This document shows, piece after piece, positions 8,035-16,953 of a stretch of 64,000 nt of DNA. Position numbers and translations under genes: made by a program. A model generated the notes under the pieces. That model saw only the letters and a list, made by a program, of their open reading frames with translations. It did not search any database and was not told the origin of the DNA. Origin of the DNA: Micromonospora fulviviridis (lineage in GTDB: Bacteria; Actinomycetota; Actinomycetes; Mycobacteriales; Micromonosporaceae); the NCBI RefSeq assembly GCF_014648395.1, contig NZ_BMRA01000015.1, positions 44,260-108,259 of the forward strand. The letters are read 5' to 3'. Numbering within the stretch: the stretch's first letter is position 1; the number at the start of each line of letters is the position of its first letter.

Positions 8035-10590
8035 TCACCGCTGTCGCCCCGGGCCGGTCCCGCGGGCCACCACTGCCAGGCCGGCACCGGTGCGTACCGC
8101 GGCCACGTCGCCGTCGGTGTCGGTGCGCAGCACCCGGGCGCCCGCGCGGGTCAACCGGTCCAGCAGGCCCCGGTTGGGGTGCCCGTAGTCGTTGCCGACG
8201 CCCACGCAGACCAGCGCGACCGCCGGGCGGACCGCGGCGAGGAACTCCGGATCCTGGTACGCGGACCCGTGGTGGGCCACCTTCAGCACGTCGGCCCGGA
8301 TCGCGCCGGCCGGCACGGTCTCCAGCAGCGCCCGCTGCTCCTCGGTCTCGGCGTCGCCGGGCAGCAGGATCCGCACCCCGCGCACGGTGGCGGCCAGCAC
8401 CAGCGAGTTGTTGTTCGGGTCCGACCGGCTGCCCCGCAGCGGGTAGGGCGGCCCGATCGCGGTCAGCTCGACCGCCCCGGCCCGCCACCGCCAGCCCGCC
8501 GGCACCGGCGCCAGCGTGCTGCCGCCCCCGCGTGCGGCGTCGCGTACCTGGGCGACGCCGTAGGGCGGCTCGGACCACTGCGGGGTCGCCACCGCCGCCA
8601 CCCGGCGGCCCCGGAACACCCCGGCGACCCCGCCCACGTGGTCGGCGTGGAAGTGACTGACCACCAGCAGCGACACCTCGCGTACGCCGAGCCGGCGCAG
8701 GCACCCGTCCACCCCGGACGGCTCCGGGCCGGCGTCGACCACCACGGCCCGACCGGCGCCGACCGGCAGCACCACGGCGTCCCCCTGCCCCACCGAGCAC
8801 GCCACGATCACCCAGCCCGGCGGTGGCCAGCCGGCGGCGAGCAGCCGGACGGGCAGCGCGCCGAGCACCACGGCGACCACGACGACCGCGACCAGCCGCC
8901 GGAGGACCGGCCGCCGGACGGCGACCAGCAGTGCCACGCTCACGGCGGCCAGCAGCAGGGCGCCGGTCACCCCGCCCGGCCAGGGCAACGTCCCGGCCGG
9001 CAGGCGCGCCCCGTGCGCGGCCACGGCCACCAGCCAGCGGGCCGGCCAGCTCGCCAGCCAGGCGGCGAACCCGGCGCCGGCCGGCCAGACCGGCGACAGC
9101 ACCGCCGCGAGCACGCCCAGCACGGTGGCGGGCGCGACGACCGGCACCGCCAGCAGGTTCGCCGGCACCGCGACCAGGCTCACCGTCCCGGAGAGCCCGG
9201 CGATCACCGGGCCGCAGGCCAGCTGCGCGGCCGCCGGCACCGCCAGCGCCTCGGCCAGCCCGGGCGGCACACCCCGCCGGCGCAGCCCGTCCCGCCAGCC
9301 GGGGGCGAGCAGCAGCAGCCCGCCGGTGGCGCACACCGAGAGCGCGAACCCGGGGTCCCCGGCCAGCTCCGGGTCGACCAGCACCAGCACCGTGACCGCG
9401 GCGGCCAGGGCGGGCAGCGCGGCCCGGGACCGCCCGGTCGCGAGCGCGGCCAACCCGATCGCCCCCATCGCCGCGGCGCGCACCACGCTCGGCGACGGCC
9501 GGACCAGGATCACGAACCCGACCAGGGCGAGTACGCACAGCGCGGCGGCCGTCCGCGGACCGGCCCGGGCCCAGCGGGCGAGCAGCAGCACCGCCCCGAC
9601 CACGATGGCCACGTTGGACCCGGACACCGCGTTGAGATGGGTCATACCGGTGGCCCGGAAGTCCTCCTCCACCTCCGGCGGCAGCCGGCTGGTGTCCCCC
9701 ACCACCAGGCCGGGCAGCAGCCCGCCCGGCGCGTCGGGAAGCGGCGCGCAGGCCCGCTGCAGCCCGGCGCGCAGCACGCCGGCCGCCCGCTGCGGCCACG
9801 GCGCCGGGCCGTGCCGGGTCGGCGGCCCGGTGGCCGACAGCACCGCCGCCGTCAGGTCCCCGCCGCGCGGTGCCGACAGCCGACCCCGCGCGGTCGCCCG
9901 CTGCCCCGGCAGCAGCTCGCGCCAGGCCGGGTCGCTGGCCAGCACCAGGCCGCGCACCGTGCCGGTGACCTGGCGACCGGCCGGGTCGGTGAGGCGTACC
10001 AGGTCGGCCCGGACCAGCAGGGTGGCCGGGCGGCCCGCCGCGCCCCGGACCGGGCGCGGATCGTCCCGTACCACCAGCTCGGCGGTGACCAGGGTCCGCC
10101 CGGTCACGAGCGCCCGCACGGGGCCGGCGTCGCGGACCGCGAGGCGGGCCGCAGTGGCGGTCGCGCCGCAGACCACGCCCAGCAGCACGGCGACGGCGAT
10201 CCAGCCGTAACGGCGGACCGGGGCGGCCGGGCGGCCGAGCAGGCCGCACAGGTGCAGGCCGGTGAGCAGCGCCAGGCCGGCGGCGACGGCGGCCAGCGTG
10301 GCGCTCGCCGTCACGGTGGAGTGCAGGCCGGCCAGGGCGGCGAGCCAGGCGGCCACGGCCAGCCCGGCCAGCCGCAGGTCGGGCACTTGCCCTGCCGTCG
10401 CGCTGCCGTCGTCGACCGGCGCGCTCCCTGTCGCAACCGGGCCGGCAACGGCGACTCCCGCGGAGGTCGCGGCCGGGTGACCTCCTCCTGCCGCCGACCG
10501 GATGTCCGACGGTCGGTCGCCGCGTCGCTGCCGTCCGGCTGCCACGCCACCCGTGGCGGCGACGCGGCCGGGCGGCTCACCGGCGCTCAC
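8035..10590 (-). CDS. comEC: ComEC/Rec2 family competence membrane channel with C-terminal metallo-beta-lactamase domain
   Basis: 851 residues from GTG 10590, which overlaps the comEA stop as GTGA. The N-terminus is a soluble tail, then transmembrane helices from about residue 72. The central Competence domain contains TGMTHLNAVSGSNVAIVVGA. The C-terminal MBL domain carries SHFHADHVGG (metal site around 645-651) and the later VLKVAHHGS. ComEC forms the inner-membrane pore for single-stranded DNA in naturally transformable bacteria, and the MBL domain is thought to act as a nuclease. In most actinobacteria uptake has not been shown. It is co-transcribed with comEA, the DNA receptor. Confidence 0.95.
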   Translation of the reverse strand: MSAGEPPGRVAATGGVAAGRQRRGDRPSDIRSAAGGGHPAATSAGVAVAGPVATGSAPVDDGSATAGQVPDLRLAGLAVAAWLAALAGLHSTVTASATLAAVAAGLALLTGLHLCGLLGRPAAPVRRYGWIAVAVLLGVVCGATATAARLAVRDAGPVRALVTGRTLVTAELVVRDDPRPVRGAAGRPATLLVRADLVRLTDPAGRQVTGTVRGLVLASDPAWRELLPGQRATARGRLSAPRGGDLTAAVLSATGPPTRHGPAPWPQRAAGVLRAGLQRACAPLPDAPGGLLPGLVVGDTSRLPPEVEEDFRATGMTHLNAVSGSNVAIVVGAVLLLARWARAGPRTAAALCVLALVGFVILVRPSPSVVRAAAMGAIGLAALATGRSRAALPALAAAVTVLVLVDPELAGDPGFALSVCATGGLLLLAPGWRDGLRRRGVPPGLAEALAVPAAAQLACGPVIAGLSGTVSLVAVPANLLAVPVVAPATVLGVLAAVLSPVWPAGAGFAAWLASWPARWLVAVAAHGARLPAGTLPWPGGVTGALLLAAVSVALLVAVRRPVLRRLVAVVVVAVVLGALPVRLLAAGWPPPGWVIVACSVGQGDAVVLPVGAGRAVVVDAGPEPSGVDGCLRRLGVREVSLLVVSHFHADHVGGVAGVFRGRRVAAVATPQWSEPPYGVAQVRDAARGGGSTLAPVPAGWRWRAGAVELTAIGPPYPLRGSRSDPNNNSLVLAATVRGVRILLPGDAETEEQRALLETVPAGAIRADVLKVAHHGSAYQDPEFLAAVRPAVALVCVGVGNDYGHPNRGLLDRLTRAGARVLRTDTDGDVAAVRTGAGLAVVARGTGPGRQR

Positions 10591-11567
10591 ACCGTCACCA
10601 GGTCCTTGAGCTGTTCGTACCGGGCGTCGCCGATGCCGTCGACCTGGCGGAGGTCGGAGACCGACCGGAAGCCGCCGTGCTGGTCGCGGTGGTCGAGGAT
10701 CCGCTGGGCGAGCACCGGGCCCACGCCGGGCAGCGCGTCGAGCTGGGCCAGGGTGGCGGTGTTCAGGTTGACCGGACCGCTTCCCGGTGCCGCGCCGCCG
10801 GCCGCGGGTCCGCCACCGCCGGCGGCCGGGGCGCCCTGGCCGGGTGGGGCGGTGACGCCGACCAGGATCAGCTCGCCGTCGGTGACCTTGCGGGCCGGGT
10901 TGAGCAGGGCGACGTCGACGCCGGGCAGCGCGCCGCCGGCCGCCTCGATGGCGTCGGCCACCCGCGCGCCGGCCGGGAGGCGGACGAGGCCGGGACGGCG
11001 GACCTTGCCGGCCAGCGCGACCACCACCTGACCGGTGGAGCCGGTGGGCGCGGGCGCGGAGGACTCCGGTGCGCTGACCGCCGCGACCGGACGGACCGGC
11101 TCGGCGTGCGGCCGGGACCGCCAGGCCCACACTCCCGCGACCAGGACCACCACGGCCGCCACCACCGCGAGGGCCCGGACACCACGCCGGCCGGGGTCGA
11201 AGGCGCCCGGACCGGGCAGCCGGGACGCCAGGGAGGGCCTTGGGTCAGCGGCATTGTCGGGCGCGGCAGGCGGGGCCTCGTCGACCCGGCTCGCCGCCGG
11301 CCACCGCTCGCCGGCTTCGGGGTCCACCCGATCCGACTCCGCCGCAGAGCCGGAGGCACGCTCGGGAATCGGCCCCGGGAACGATCCGACTGGCGGCGAA
11401 TCAGGAGCGGAGACAGCCCGGCTGCGCGGCGGCAGGTCCGGGTCGAGACCCGGACCGGGCCGGATGACCGGCGGCATGGCGGCACGCTCGGGCGGGGCGA
11501 GAACGTCGACCGGCTCGAACAGCCGGGCCAGCCGCCGCCGTACCGTCGTCTCCTCGTCGTCTGACAC
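10587..11567 (-). CDS. comEA: ComEA family DNA-binding competence protein
   Basis: 326 residues, GTG start. It has a long cytoplasmic N-terminal region, one membrane anchor (ALAVVAAVVVLVAGVWAW), an SLBB-type domain (VVVALAGKVRRPGLVRLPAG), a glycine/proline linker and a C-terminal double helix-hairpin-helix domain beginning VNLNTATLAQLDALPGVG. ComEA receives double-stranded DNA outside the membrane and passes it to ComEC. The N-terminal 130 residues are longer and less conserved than in Bacillus ComEA, as is normal for actinobacteria. First gene of the comEA-comEC pair. Confidence 0.95.
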   Translation of the reverse strand: MSDDEETTVRRRLARLFEPVDVLAPPERAAMPPVIRPGPGLDPDLPPRSRAVSAPDSPPVGSFPGPIPERASGSAAESDRVDPEAGERWPAASRVDEAPPAAPDNAADPRPSLASRLPGPGAFDPGRRGVRALAVVAAVVVLVAGVWAWRSRPHAEPVRPVAAVSAPESSAPAPTGSTGQVVVALAGKVRRPGLVRLPAGARVADAIEAAGGALPGVDVALLNPARKVTDGELILVGVTAPPGQGAPAAGGGGPAAGGAAPGSGPVNLNTATLAQLDALPGVGPVLAQRILDHRDQHGGFRSVSDLRQVDGIGDARYEQLKDLVTV

Positions 11568-11775
11568 GGCTGGAAGCTACGGCGTCACCCGGGCCCGGGG
11601 CCGGCATCAGCGCTCGCCTGTGGACGACGGGCTGCCCTGTGGACGACCCTCCAGATCACCTCCACCTGTGCTACGCCCTGTCGCGGAGGACTTGCCGACG
11701 TGGGTCCGGTGGGGCTCACGTCGAGCCGTCGCGGCGGGACATCGTGACCGCCCCGGCTCGTCGATAATGATCGCC

Positions 11776-12402
11776 ATGACGATCCGGTACGCCGAGGTGC
11801 TCAGCCCGCTGCGTGCGGCGTACGACTCGCACGCGGCGTGGCGTGACGCGCTCACCAAGGAGCCGTGGAAGGTAGCGGAACGGCAGGCGTTCCGTGACCG
11901 GCTGGCACCGGGCGCGCGGCTGCTGGAGATTGGTGCCGGCACCGGACAGGACAGCGCCTGGTTCCAGCAGGAGGGCTTCGCCGTCGTCGCGGCTGACCTC
12001 TCGCCGGTGATGGTCGAGCACTGCCGGGCCAAGGGCATCGAGGCCCACGTCATGGACTTCCTGCAGCTGGACTTCCCGGCCAGCTCGTTCGACGCGGTGT
12101 TCGCGATGAACTGCCTGCTGCACGTGCCCAACCACGACCTGCCCGCGGTCCTGGCGGCGATCCGGGTGGTCCTGCGCCCCGGCGGGTTGTTCTTCGTCGG
12201 CGTGTACGGAGGCAACGAGAGCGCCGAAGGTCCCATCAGCGGCGACGATCACAAGCCACCGCGCTTCTTCTCGTTCCGCACCGACGAGCAACTGCTCGCC
12301 TTCGCCGCCGCGTCGTTCGACGTCGTGGACTTCCATTCCGTGGACGTCGGCGGCGGCCACCGGTTCCAGTCGCTGACGCTGCGCCGCCCAGACCTCGACT
12401 AG
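11776..12402 (+). CDS. Class I SAM-dependent methyltransferase
   Basis: 208 residues from ATG 11776 (an ATG nine bases upstream is also in frame). Motif I is LLEIGAGTGQDSAW (about 43-56), motif II VVAADLSPVMVEHC, and the acidic post-motif DFLQLDFPASSFDAV follows. The later VLRPGGLFFVGVYGG is typical of the family. The substrate cannot be deduced; the closest relatives are small-molecule methyltransferases of the UbiE/Methyltransf_11 type. The gene stands alone, divergent from comEA, with about 208 bp between them. Confidence 0.85.
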   Translation: MTIRYAEVLSPLRAAYDSHAAWRDALTKEPWKVAERQAFRDRLAPGARLLEIGAGTGQDSAWFQQEGFAVVAADLSPVMVEHCRAKGIEAHVMDFLQLDFPASSFDAVFAMNCLLHVPNHDLPAVLAAIRVVLRPGGLFFVGVYGGNESAEGPISGDDHKPPRFFSFRTDEQLLAFAAASFDVVDFHSVDVGGGHRFQSLTLRRPDLD

Positions 12403-12446
12403 CGGGGAGCCGGCGACCTGCCTGGCTCACCGCCGCGAACGACCTG

Positions 12447-13178
12447 CTAGCGGGCCGGGGACAGCTCCCAGGCGAAGCGGAGTACGGCGTCGGTGACCGC
12501 GACCGGGTTGTCGAAGTTGGCCAGGTGCGCGGCGCCCGGGATCAGCTCGATGCGGGTGCCGGGGCGGGCGGCGGCGAACTCCCGCTCCCCCGAGCGGAAC
12601 AGCCGGTCCCGCTCCCCGTTGAGGATGAGCACCGGGGCGCGCACCGCCGCCAGGCTCGACGCGTCAAACCGGCCCATGACGTCGCGCCAGGCGACCGGGA
12701 GGGTGTGGAAGGCGTACCCGTCGGCGATGGTGGCGTCGACGACCTCGGGTGGGTAGAGGCGGCGCAGCAGCCGGTCGTTCCAGCGGGTGAGCCGTGCGGC
12801 CGGCAGCCGGGCGACCAGCGACGCCACCAGCCGGTACGGCACGGCCAGCGGTCCGGTGGTGGCCACGCTCGCACCCATCAGCACCAACCCGGCCAGCAGA
12901 TCCGGGTGCCGGCGGGCGAAGTGCAGCGAGACGTACCCGCCGAGGGAGTGCCCCACCACCATGGCCGGGCCGGCGTCGAGGTCGCGGACCGCCTCCGCCA
13001 CGACGTCGGCGGCCCGGTCGAGGCTCCAGGGTTCGGCCGCGCGGCGGCCGTGCCCGGGCAGGTCGACGGCCGCGACCGGGAACTCGGCGGCGAGGGCGGG
13101 CAGTTGCGGCTGCCACTGGCCGCTGGCGAAGCGGGTGCCGTGCACCAGGACGATGGCGGGCCGATCCACAGTGCTCAT
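12447..13178 (-). CDS. Alpha/beta hydrolase
   Basis: 243 residues. The oxyanion-hole motif is VLVHGTRFASGQW and the nucleophile elbow GHSLGG holds the catalytic Ser (about residue 98). The acid is likely in NGERDRLF and the catalytic His in PGAAHLANFDNP near the C-terminus. It resembles the esterase and C-C hydrolase branch of the fold. It is the last gene of the degV-72 aa-SDR-hydrolase cluster, 36 bp behind the SDR stop, so it is probably co-transcribed. Confidence 0.88.
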   Translation of the reverse strand: MSTVDRPAIVLVHGTRFASGQWQPQLPALAAEFPVAAVDLPGHGRRAAEPWSLDRAADVVAEAVRDLDAGPAMVVGHSLGGYVSLHFARRHPDLLAGLVLMGASVATTGPLAVPYRLVASLVARLPAARLTRWNDRLLRRLYPPEVVDATIADGYAFHTLPVAWRDVMGRFDASSLAAVRAPVLILNGERDRLFRSGEREFAAARPGTRIELIPGAAHLANFDNPVAVTDAVLRFAWELSPAR

Positions 13179-13214
13179 TCTGCCTCCGGGTCCCGGGCCG
13201 AGCGCCGCCGGGCC

Positions 13215-14000
13215 TCACCCGGTCGACCGTGCCTCCGGGTCCGGGCCGAGCGCCGCCCGACCCCCGTCCACCGGCAGGGTCACGCCGTTGACGAAGGCCG
13301 CCCCCGCCGACAGCAGGAAGGCCACCACCTCGGCGACCTCCCCGGTACGCCCGATCCGGCCCACCGGGTGCAGCCGGGCCAGTTCCGCCTCGACCCGGTC
13401 CGCCTCGACGGGGTCGAGGCCGGCCAGGAAGGCGGCGTGCCGTTCGGTGTGGATCGAGCCGAGCGCGACGGCGTTGGTGCGAATCCCCCGGCCGCCGTAG
13501 TCCACGGCGAGGGCCCGGGTCAGCCCCTCGACGGCGGCCTTGGCGGTGGCGTACGGCAGGGCGCCCGGCACCGCCCGGCGGGCCTGGTGGGAGGAGACGT
13601 TGACGATCGCACCGCCGGTGCCGGCGGCCAGGAACCGGCGTACGGCCGTGCCGGCGCCGACCACGGCGGGGCGCAGGTTGGCGGCGATCAGGTCGAACAC
13701 CTCCCCCGCCGGCGCGCGGTGCAGGGCGGCGTCCCGGAACACGGCGGCGTTGTTGACCCACCCGGCCAGTGGGGCGGCCGCCTCGGCGAGGTCGGCGGCC
13801 CGCCCGGTGACCTGCTCGTCGGCGGCGTCGCCGGCCACGGGGCGCAGCCGGTCGGCGGCCGGGTGCCCGGCCAACCAGTGCAGCGCGGCCTCGTCCCGCT
13901 CGACCACGACTACGGTGCCCCCGTCGATCACGAGCCGCTCGACGACGGCCCGCCCGACACCCCGGCCGCCCCCGGTGACCACGTAGGACCGAGCGTTCAT
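13215..14000 (-). CDS. Short-chain dehydrogenase/reductase (SDR)
   Basis: 261 residues from ATG 14000. The nucleotide-binding motif is TGGGRGVG (about 9-16), the structural NNAA is at residues 83-86 (AGWVNNAAVF), and the active site has NVSSHQ (Ser) and YATAK (Tyr and Lys). The C-terminal VNGVTLPVDGG is the classical SDR ending. The cofactor is NAD(H) or NADP(H); the substrate is unknown. The start codon overlaps the stop of the upstream 72-residue reading frame as ATGA. Confidence 0.9.
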   Translation of the reverse strand: MNARSYVVTGGGRGVGRAVVERLVIDGGTVVVVERDEAALHWLAGHPAADRLRPVAGDAADEQVTGRAADLAEAAAPLAGWVNNAAVFRDAALHRAPAGEVFDLIAANLRPAVVGAGTAVRRFLAAGTGGAIVNVSSHQARRAVPGALPYATAKAAVEGLTRALAVDYGGRGIRTNAVALGSIHTERHAAFLAGLDPVEADRVEAELARLHPVGRIGRTGEVAEVVAFLLSAGAAFVNGVTLPVDGGRAALGPDPEARSTG

Positions 14001-14215
14001 CCGACCACCCGCGGCCCGGCGATCTTGGCGAGTTGCCGTTCGACAGGAACGGAAACTCTCCAAGATCGGACCAGCCGAGGCCGGCCGACCAGGGCGGCGG
14101 CCACGGCAGCGACCGCGACGACCACGCTGACCGCGCCGACCAGGTCAGCGGTCACCGCAGCGACCGCGACGACCACGCTGACCGGGACAGCGGCCACGGC
14201 AGCGAACGCGATCAT
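13997..14215 (-). CDS. Small hydrophobic reading frame precisely bridging degV and the SDR gene
   Basis: 72 residues. It starts at ATG 14215 inside the degV stop (ATGA overlap) and ends at 13997 inside the SDR start (again ATGA). Residues 1-45 are an Ala/Val-rich hydrophobic stretch produced by a tandem repeat (period about 45 bp, near 14111-14200). Residues about 49-66 come from an imperfect 22-bp-arm palindrome (14020-14068). The double coupling suggests that ribosomes read through it. The low-complexity sequence suggests that its peptide may matter less than its passage. Whether it is a true protein is uncertain. Confidence 0.45.
   Translation of the reverse strand: MIAFAAVAAVPVSVVVAVAAVTADLVGAVSVVVAVAAVAAALVGRPRLVRSWRVSVPVERQLAKIAGPRVVG
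14020..14068. repeat. Palindromic element (22-bp arms, 5-base loop)
   Basis: The left arm CGATCTTGGCGAGTTGCCGT (plus TC) pairs with the right arm with two mismatches. It lies within the coding frame at 13997-14215. It resembles the intergenic palindromes at 44525-44572 and 52430-52485 in size and design. Confidence 0.8.
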
Positions 14216-15063
14216 GAGCGGCGGTGGACGACCACGCAGGCCAGGCCGGGGCCGGCGTGCGCGGCGATCACCGCGCCGGCCTCGGTGACGTACGTGTCGT
14301 GCAGCCGGTCGCCCAGCCGCTCGGTGAGCGCGGTCAGCAACTGTTCGGCGCGCTGCGGAGCGGCCAGGTGGTGCACGGCGAGGTCGACCTCGGCATCGCC
14401 GGCCGCTTCGACCGCGAGGTCGATGAGGCGCGCCACGCCCCGGCTGGCGGTGCGGACCTTGTCCCGCACCACGATCGTGCCGTCCGGCATGTGCATGATC
14501 GGCTTGACCGACAGGGCGGTGCCGAGCAGCGCCTCGGCCGCGTTGATCCGACCGCCCCGGCGCAGGAACTCCAGGGTGTCGACGTAGAAGAAGATGGTGG
14601 TCCGGCCGACGGCGTCGAGCGCCGCTTGGCGTACCCCGTCAAGGTCCGCGCCCCCGGCGGCGGCCGCGGCGGCGGCGAGCACCGGGAAGCCCAGGCCCAT
14701 GCCCGTGGAGCGGCTGTCGACCACGGTGACCCGGTCGTCGCCGACCTCGGCGGCGGCCAGTCGGGCGGCCTCGACGGTGCCGGACAGTTCGGCTGAGAGG
14801 TGCACCGAGACGACGCCCTCGGCGCCGTCGGCGAGCAGCTGCCGGTAGACCTGCGCGAACTGTTCCGGGGCCGGCCGGGAGGTGCTGACCGTGACGCGCC
14901 GGCCGCTCAGTACGCGGGTGGCTTCCTCCGGGAACGTCTCGACGCCTTCCAGCCCTTCGGCCCCGTTGAGCACGACGGTCAGCGGGACGACGGTGAGCCG
15001 GTGCGCGCGGACCAGCTCAGGCGGCAGGTAGGCGGTGGAGTCGGTGACGACCGCGACGGGCAT
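14212..15063 (-). CDS. DegV family fatty-acid-binding protein
   Basis: 283 residues from ATG 15063. The N-terminal PVAVVTDSTAYLPPEL, the VSTSRPAPEQF loop and the SAELSGTVEAARLAA segment are diagnostic of DegV. The family binds a fatty acid (fatty-acid kinase FakB-like) and can deliver it to FakA kinase for phospholipid synthesis. No FakA is in the window. It is the first gene of a four-gene cluster with the 72-aa frame, SDR and hydrolase. Confidence 0.93.
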   Translation of the reverse strand: MPVAVVTDSTAYLPPELVRAHRLTVVPLTVVLNGAEGLEGVETFPEEATRVLSGRRVTVSTSRPAPEQFAQVYRQLLADGAEGVVSVHLSAELSGTVEAARLAAAEVGDDRVTVVDSRSTGMGLGFPVLAAAAAAAGGADLDGVRQAALDAVGRTTIFFYVDTLEFLRRGGRINAAEALLGTALSVKPIMHMPDGTIVVRDKVRTASRGVARLIDLAVEAAGDAEVDLAVHHLAAPQRAEQLLTALTERLGDRLHDTYVTEAGAVIAAHAGPGLACVVVHRRS

Positions 15064-15111
15064 GCCCGGCACGCTAGCCGATGTCACGGCGGCGCGCCGG
15101 GGCCGAACGGC

Positions 15112-15741
15112 TCAGACCGCGTCGGTGAGTGCGGGCTGGGTGATCAGCCCGACGTTGTGCGCCCGCAGGTGCCAGCCCCGGACGTCGTCGTGACGCAGCT
15201 CGGTCCAGTGGCAGTTGGCCAGCGACCCGAGGCTGCGCAGCACGGCGTGGTCCCAGCCGAGCAGGTGGCCGACGCCCTGCCGGGCGCCGCCGCCGTGCGT
15301 GGTGACCACCACGGTGCCGCCGGCGGCCAGGTCGGCCGCCTCCTGGAACGCGGTGCCGAGCCGCTTGCCCAGGTCGTCGAGGCTCTCGATGCCGGCGCCG
15401 GGGTCGGGGTCGCCGGCCCGCCAGCGGGTGTACTCGTCGGGGAAGCGCTCGGCGACCTCGGTGAGGGCCAGGCCCTGCCACTGGCCGAAGTACCGTTCGC
15501 GCAGCCGGGCGTCGGAGCGGACCGGCAGCCCGGTCAGCGCGGCGAGCGCGGCGGCGGTGTCGGCGGCCCGGCGCAGGTCGCTGGCGACGATGGCGTCCGG
15601 GCGCAGCGCGGCCAGCACCGGCGCGGCGGTCCGGGCCTGCTCGCGGCCGAGGTCGTTGAGCGGCACGTCGGTCTGCCCCTGGACCCGGCCGGCGGCGTTC
15701 CAGTCGGTGTTGCCGTGCCGCCAGATGATCAGGCGGGTCAT
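15112..15741 (-). CDS. Histidine phosphatase (phosphoglycerate-mutase superfamily), GpgP-like by position
   Basis: 209 residues. The catalytic motif LIIWRHGNTDWN (His about 9) and the second His in VVVTTHGGGAR are present, with the catalytic acid region LRERYFGQWQG. In Mycobacterium the gene at this place, next to rsfS and nadD, is gpgP (glucosyl-3-phosphoglycerate phosphatase). That function is inferred from synteny only. It overlaps the rsfS stop by four bases (ATGA), so it is translationally coupled. Confidence 0.88.
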   Translation of the reverse strand: MTRLIIWRHGNTDWNAAGRVQGQTDVPLNDLGREQARTAAPVLAALRPDAIVASDLRRAADTAAALAALTGLPVRSDARLRERYFGQWQGLALTEVAERFPDEYTRWRAGDPDPGAGIESLDDLGKRLGTAFQEAADLAAGGTVVVTTHGGGARQGVGHLLGWDHAVLRSLGSLANCHWTELRHDDVRGWHLRAHNVGLITQPALTDAV

Positions 15742-16142
15742 TCGGCGGTGGCGCTGCCGGCGGCCGAGTCGGCGAGGTCCCGGTCCACGAACGGAATCTG
15801 CGGGCAGTCCTTCCAGAGCCGGTCGAGGGCGTAGAACTCGCGCTCCTCGGTGTGCTGCACGTGGACCACGATGTCGACGTAGTCGAGCAGCACCCAGCGG
15901 CCACCCCGCTCGCCCTCGCGGCGGACCGGCTTGGCCTTCTCCGGCAGCTCCAGCAGGCGCTCCTCGATGGCGTCGACGATGGCGAGCACCTGACGCTCGT
16001 TCGGAGCGGCGGCCAGCAGGAACGCGTCGGTGATCGCGAGCTGGTCGCCCACGTCGATGATGACGATGTCCTGTGCCTTCTTGTCGGCCGCGGCCTGGGC
16101 GGCGGCCATCGCCAGCTCGTGCGCGCGTTCGGAAACTGTCAC
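15738..16142 (-). CDS. rsfS: Ribosome silencing factor RsfS
   Basis: 134 residues from GTG 16142. The core VIIDVGDQLAITDAFLLAAA, the DAIEERL helix and VLLDYVDIVVHVQHTEEREF followed by YALDRLW are the RsfS/DUF143 signature. RsfS binds L14 and prevents joining of 30S and 50S subunits in poor conditions. It is the middle gene of nadD-rsfS-phosphatase, the conserved actinobacterial order. Confidence 0.97.
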   Translation of the reverse strand: MTVSERAHELAMAAAQAAADKKAQDIVIIDVGDQLAITDAFLLAAAPNERQVLAIVDAIEERLLELPEKAKPVRREGERGGRWVLLDYVDIVVHVQHTEEREFYALDRLWKDCPQIPFVDRDLADSAAGSATAE

Positions 16143-16252
16143 CGTTCTCCTTCGATCAACCGTGCGACCCTCCAAGCCTCTCACACCCGGCGGCGCGACG
16201 ACTTGTCAGTTCTGGTCGATTACGCGGACAAACGCTCACGTTCCGGGCGGAA

Positions 16253-16849
16253 TCACCGCTGGTAGAGCCGCCGTTTGGCGATGTACTGCACCACACCGTC
16301 CGGGATGAGGTACCAGACCGGCTCACCCCGGGCGACCCGGGCACGGCAGTCGGTCGAGGAGATCGCCATCGCGGGCACCTGCACCAGGCTGACCGAGTCG
16401 GCGGGCAGGTGCTTGTCGGAAAGCTCGAAGCCGGGGCGGGTCACCCCGATGAAGTGGGCCAGTTCGAGGACCTCGTCCAGGTCCTTCCACGAGAGGATGC
16501 GCTCCAGGGCGTCCGCGCCCGTGATGAAGAAGAGCTGCACCTTCGGGCCGTACTCGGCCTGGAGGTCGCGCAGCGTGTCGACCGTGTAGGTGGGGCCGCC
16601 CCGGTCGATGTCGACCCGGCTGACCTGGAATCGGGGGTTGGACGCGGTGGCGATCACCGTCATGAGGTAGCGGTCCTCGGCCGGGCTGACCGGTTCGTCC
16701 GCCTTCTGCCACGGCTGCCCGGTGGGCACGAAGACCACCTCGTCCAGGCCGAACCGGTCCGCCACCTCGCTGGCCGCCACCAGGTGCCCGTGGTGGATGG
16801 GGTCGAAGGTGCCGCCCATGATCCCGATCCGCCGGATGTCTTCCTCCAC
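16253..16849 (-). CDS. nadD: Nicotinate-nucleotide adenylyltransferase
   Basis: 198 residues from GTG 16849. The nucleotidyltransferase motif GGTFDPIHHGHL is near residue 11 and the C-terminal SSTDCRARVARGEP matches the ISSTxIR motif. NadD makes nicotinate adenine dinucleotide from NaMN and ATP on the way to NAD. It heads the operon with rsfS, with 110 bp between them. Confidence 0.97.
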   Translation of the reverse strand: MEEDIRRIGIMGGTFDPIHHGHLVAASEVADRFGLDEVVFVPTGQPWQKADEPVSPAEDRYLMTVIATASNPRFQVSRVDIDRGGPTYTVDTLRDLQAEYGPKVQLFFITGADALERILSWKDLDEVLELAHFIGVTRPGFELSDKHLPADSVSLVQVPAMAISSTDCRARVARGEPVWYLIPDGVVQYIAKRRLYQR

Positions 16850-16909
16850 CCCGCGATCGTAGGCCGGGGCCCGGCGAGCGGCCGCCGGGGCCGCCGGGCC
16901 GTCCCACGG

Positions 16910-16946
16910 ACCGCGCCGGGCAGGGGTACGCCCCGCCCGGCGCGGT
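16910..16946 (-). terminator. Terminator of pepN
   Basis: An inverted repeat with 12-bp arms (ACCGCGCCGGGC and its complement) around a 13-base loop, eight bp after the pepN stop. Confidence 0.7.
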
Positions 16947-16953
16947 CGCCACG

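Noticed and set aside
6452..10249. Continuous 1265-codon frame on the minus strand
   Set aside because: Most of it is an out-of-frame reading of comEC and holA; only the last 152 codons (6452-6910) form a credible protein.
11568..11775. Small genes between comEA and the methyltransferase gene
   Set aside because: The frames present are continuations of antisense readings and have no ribosome site.
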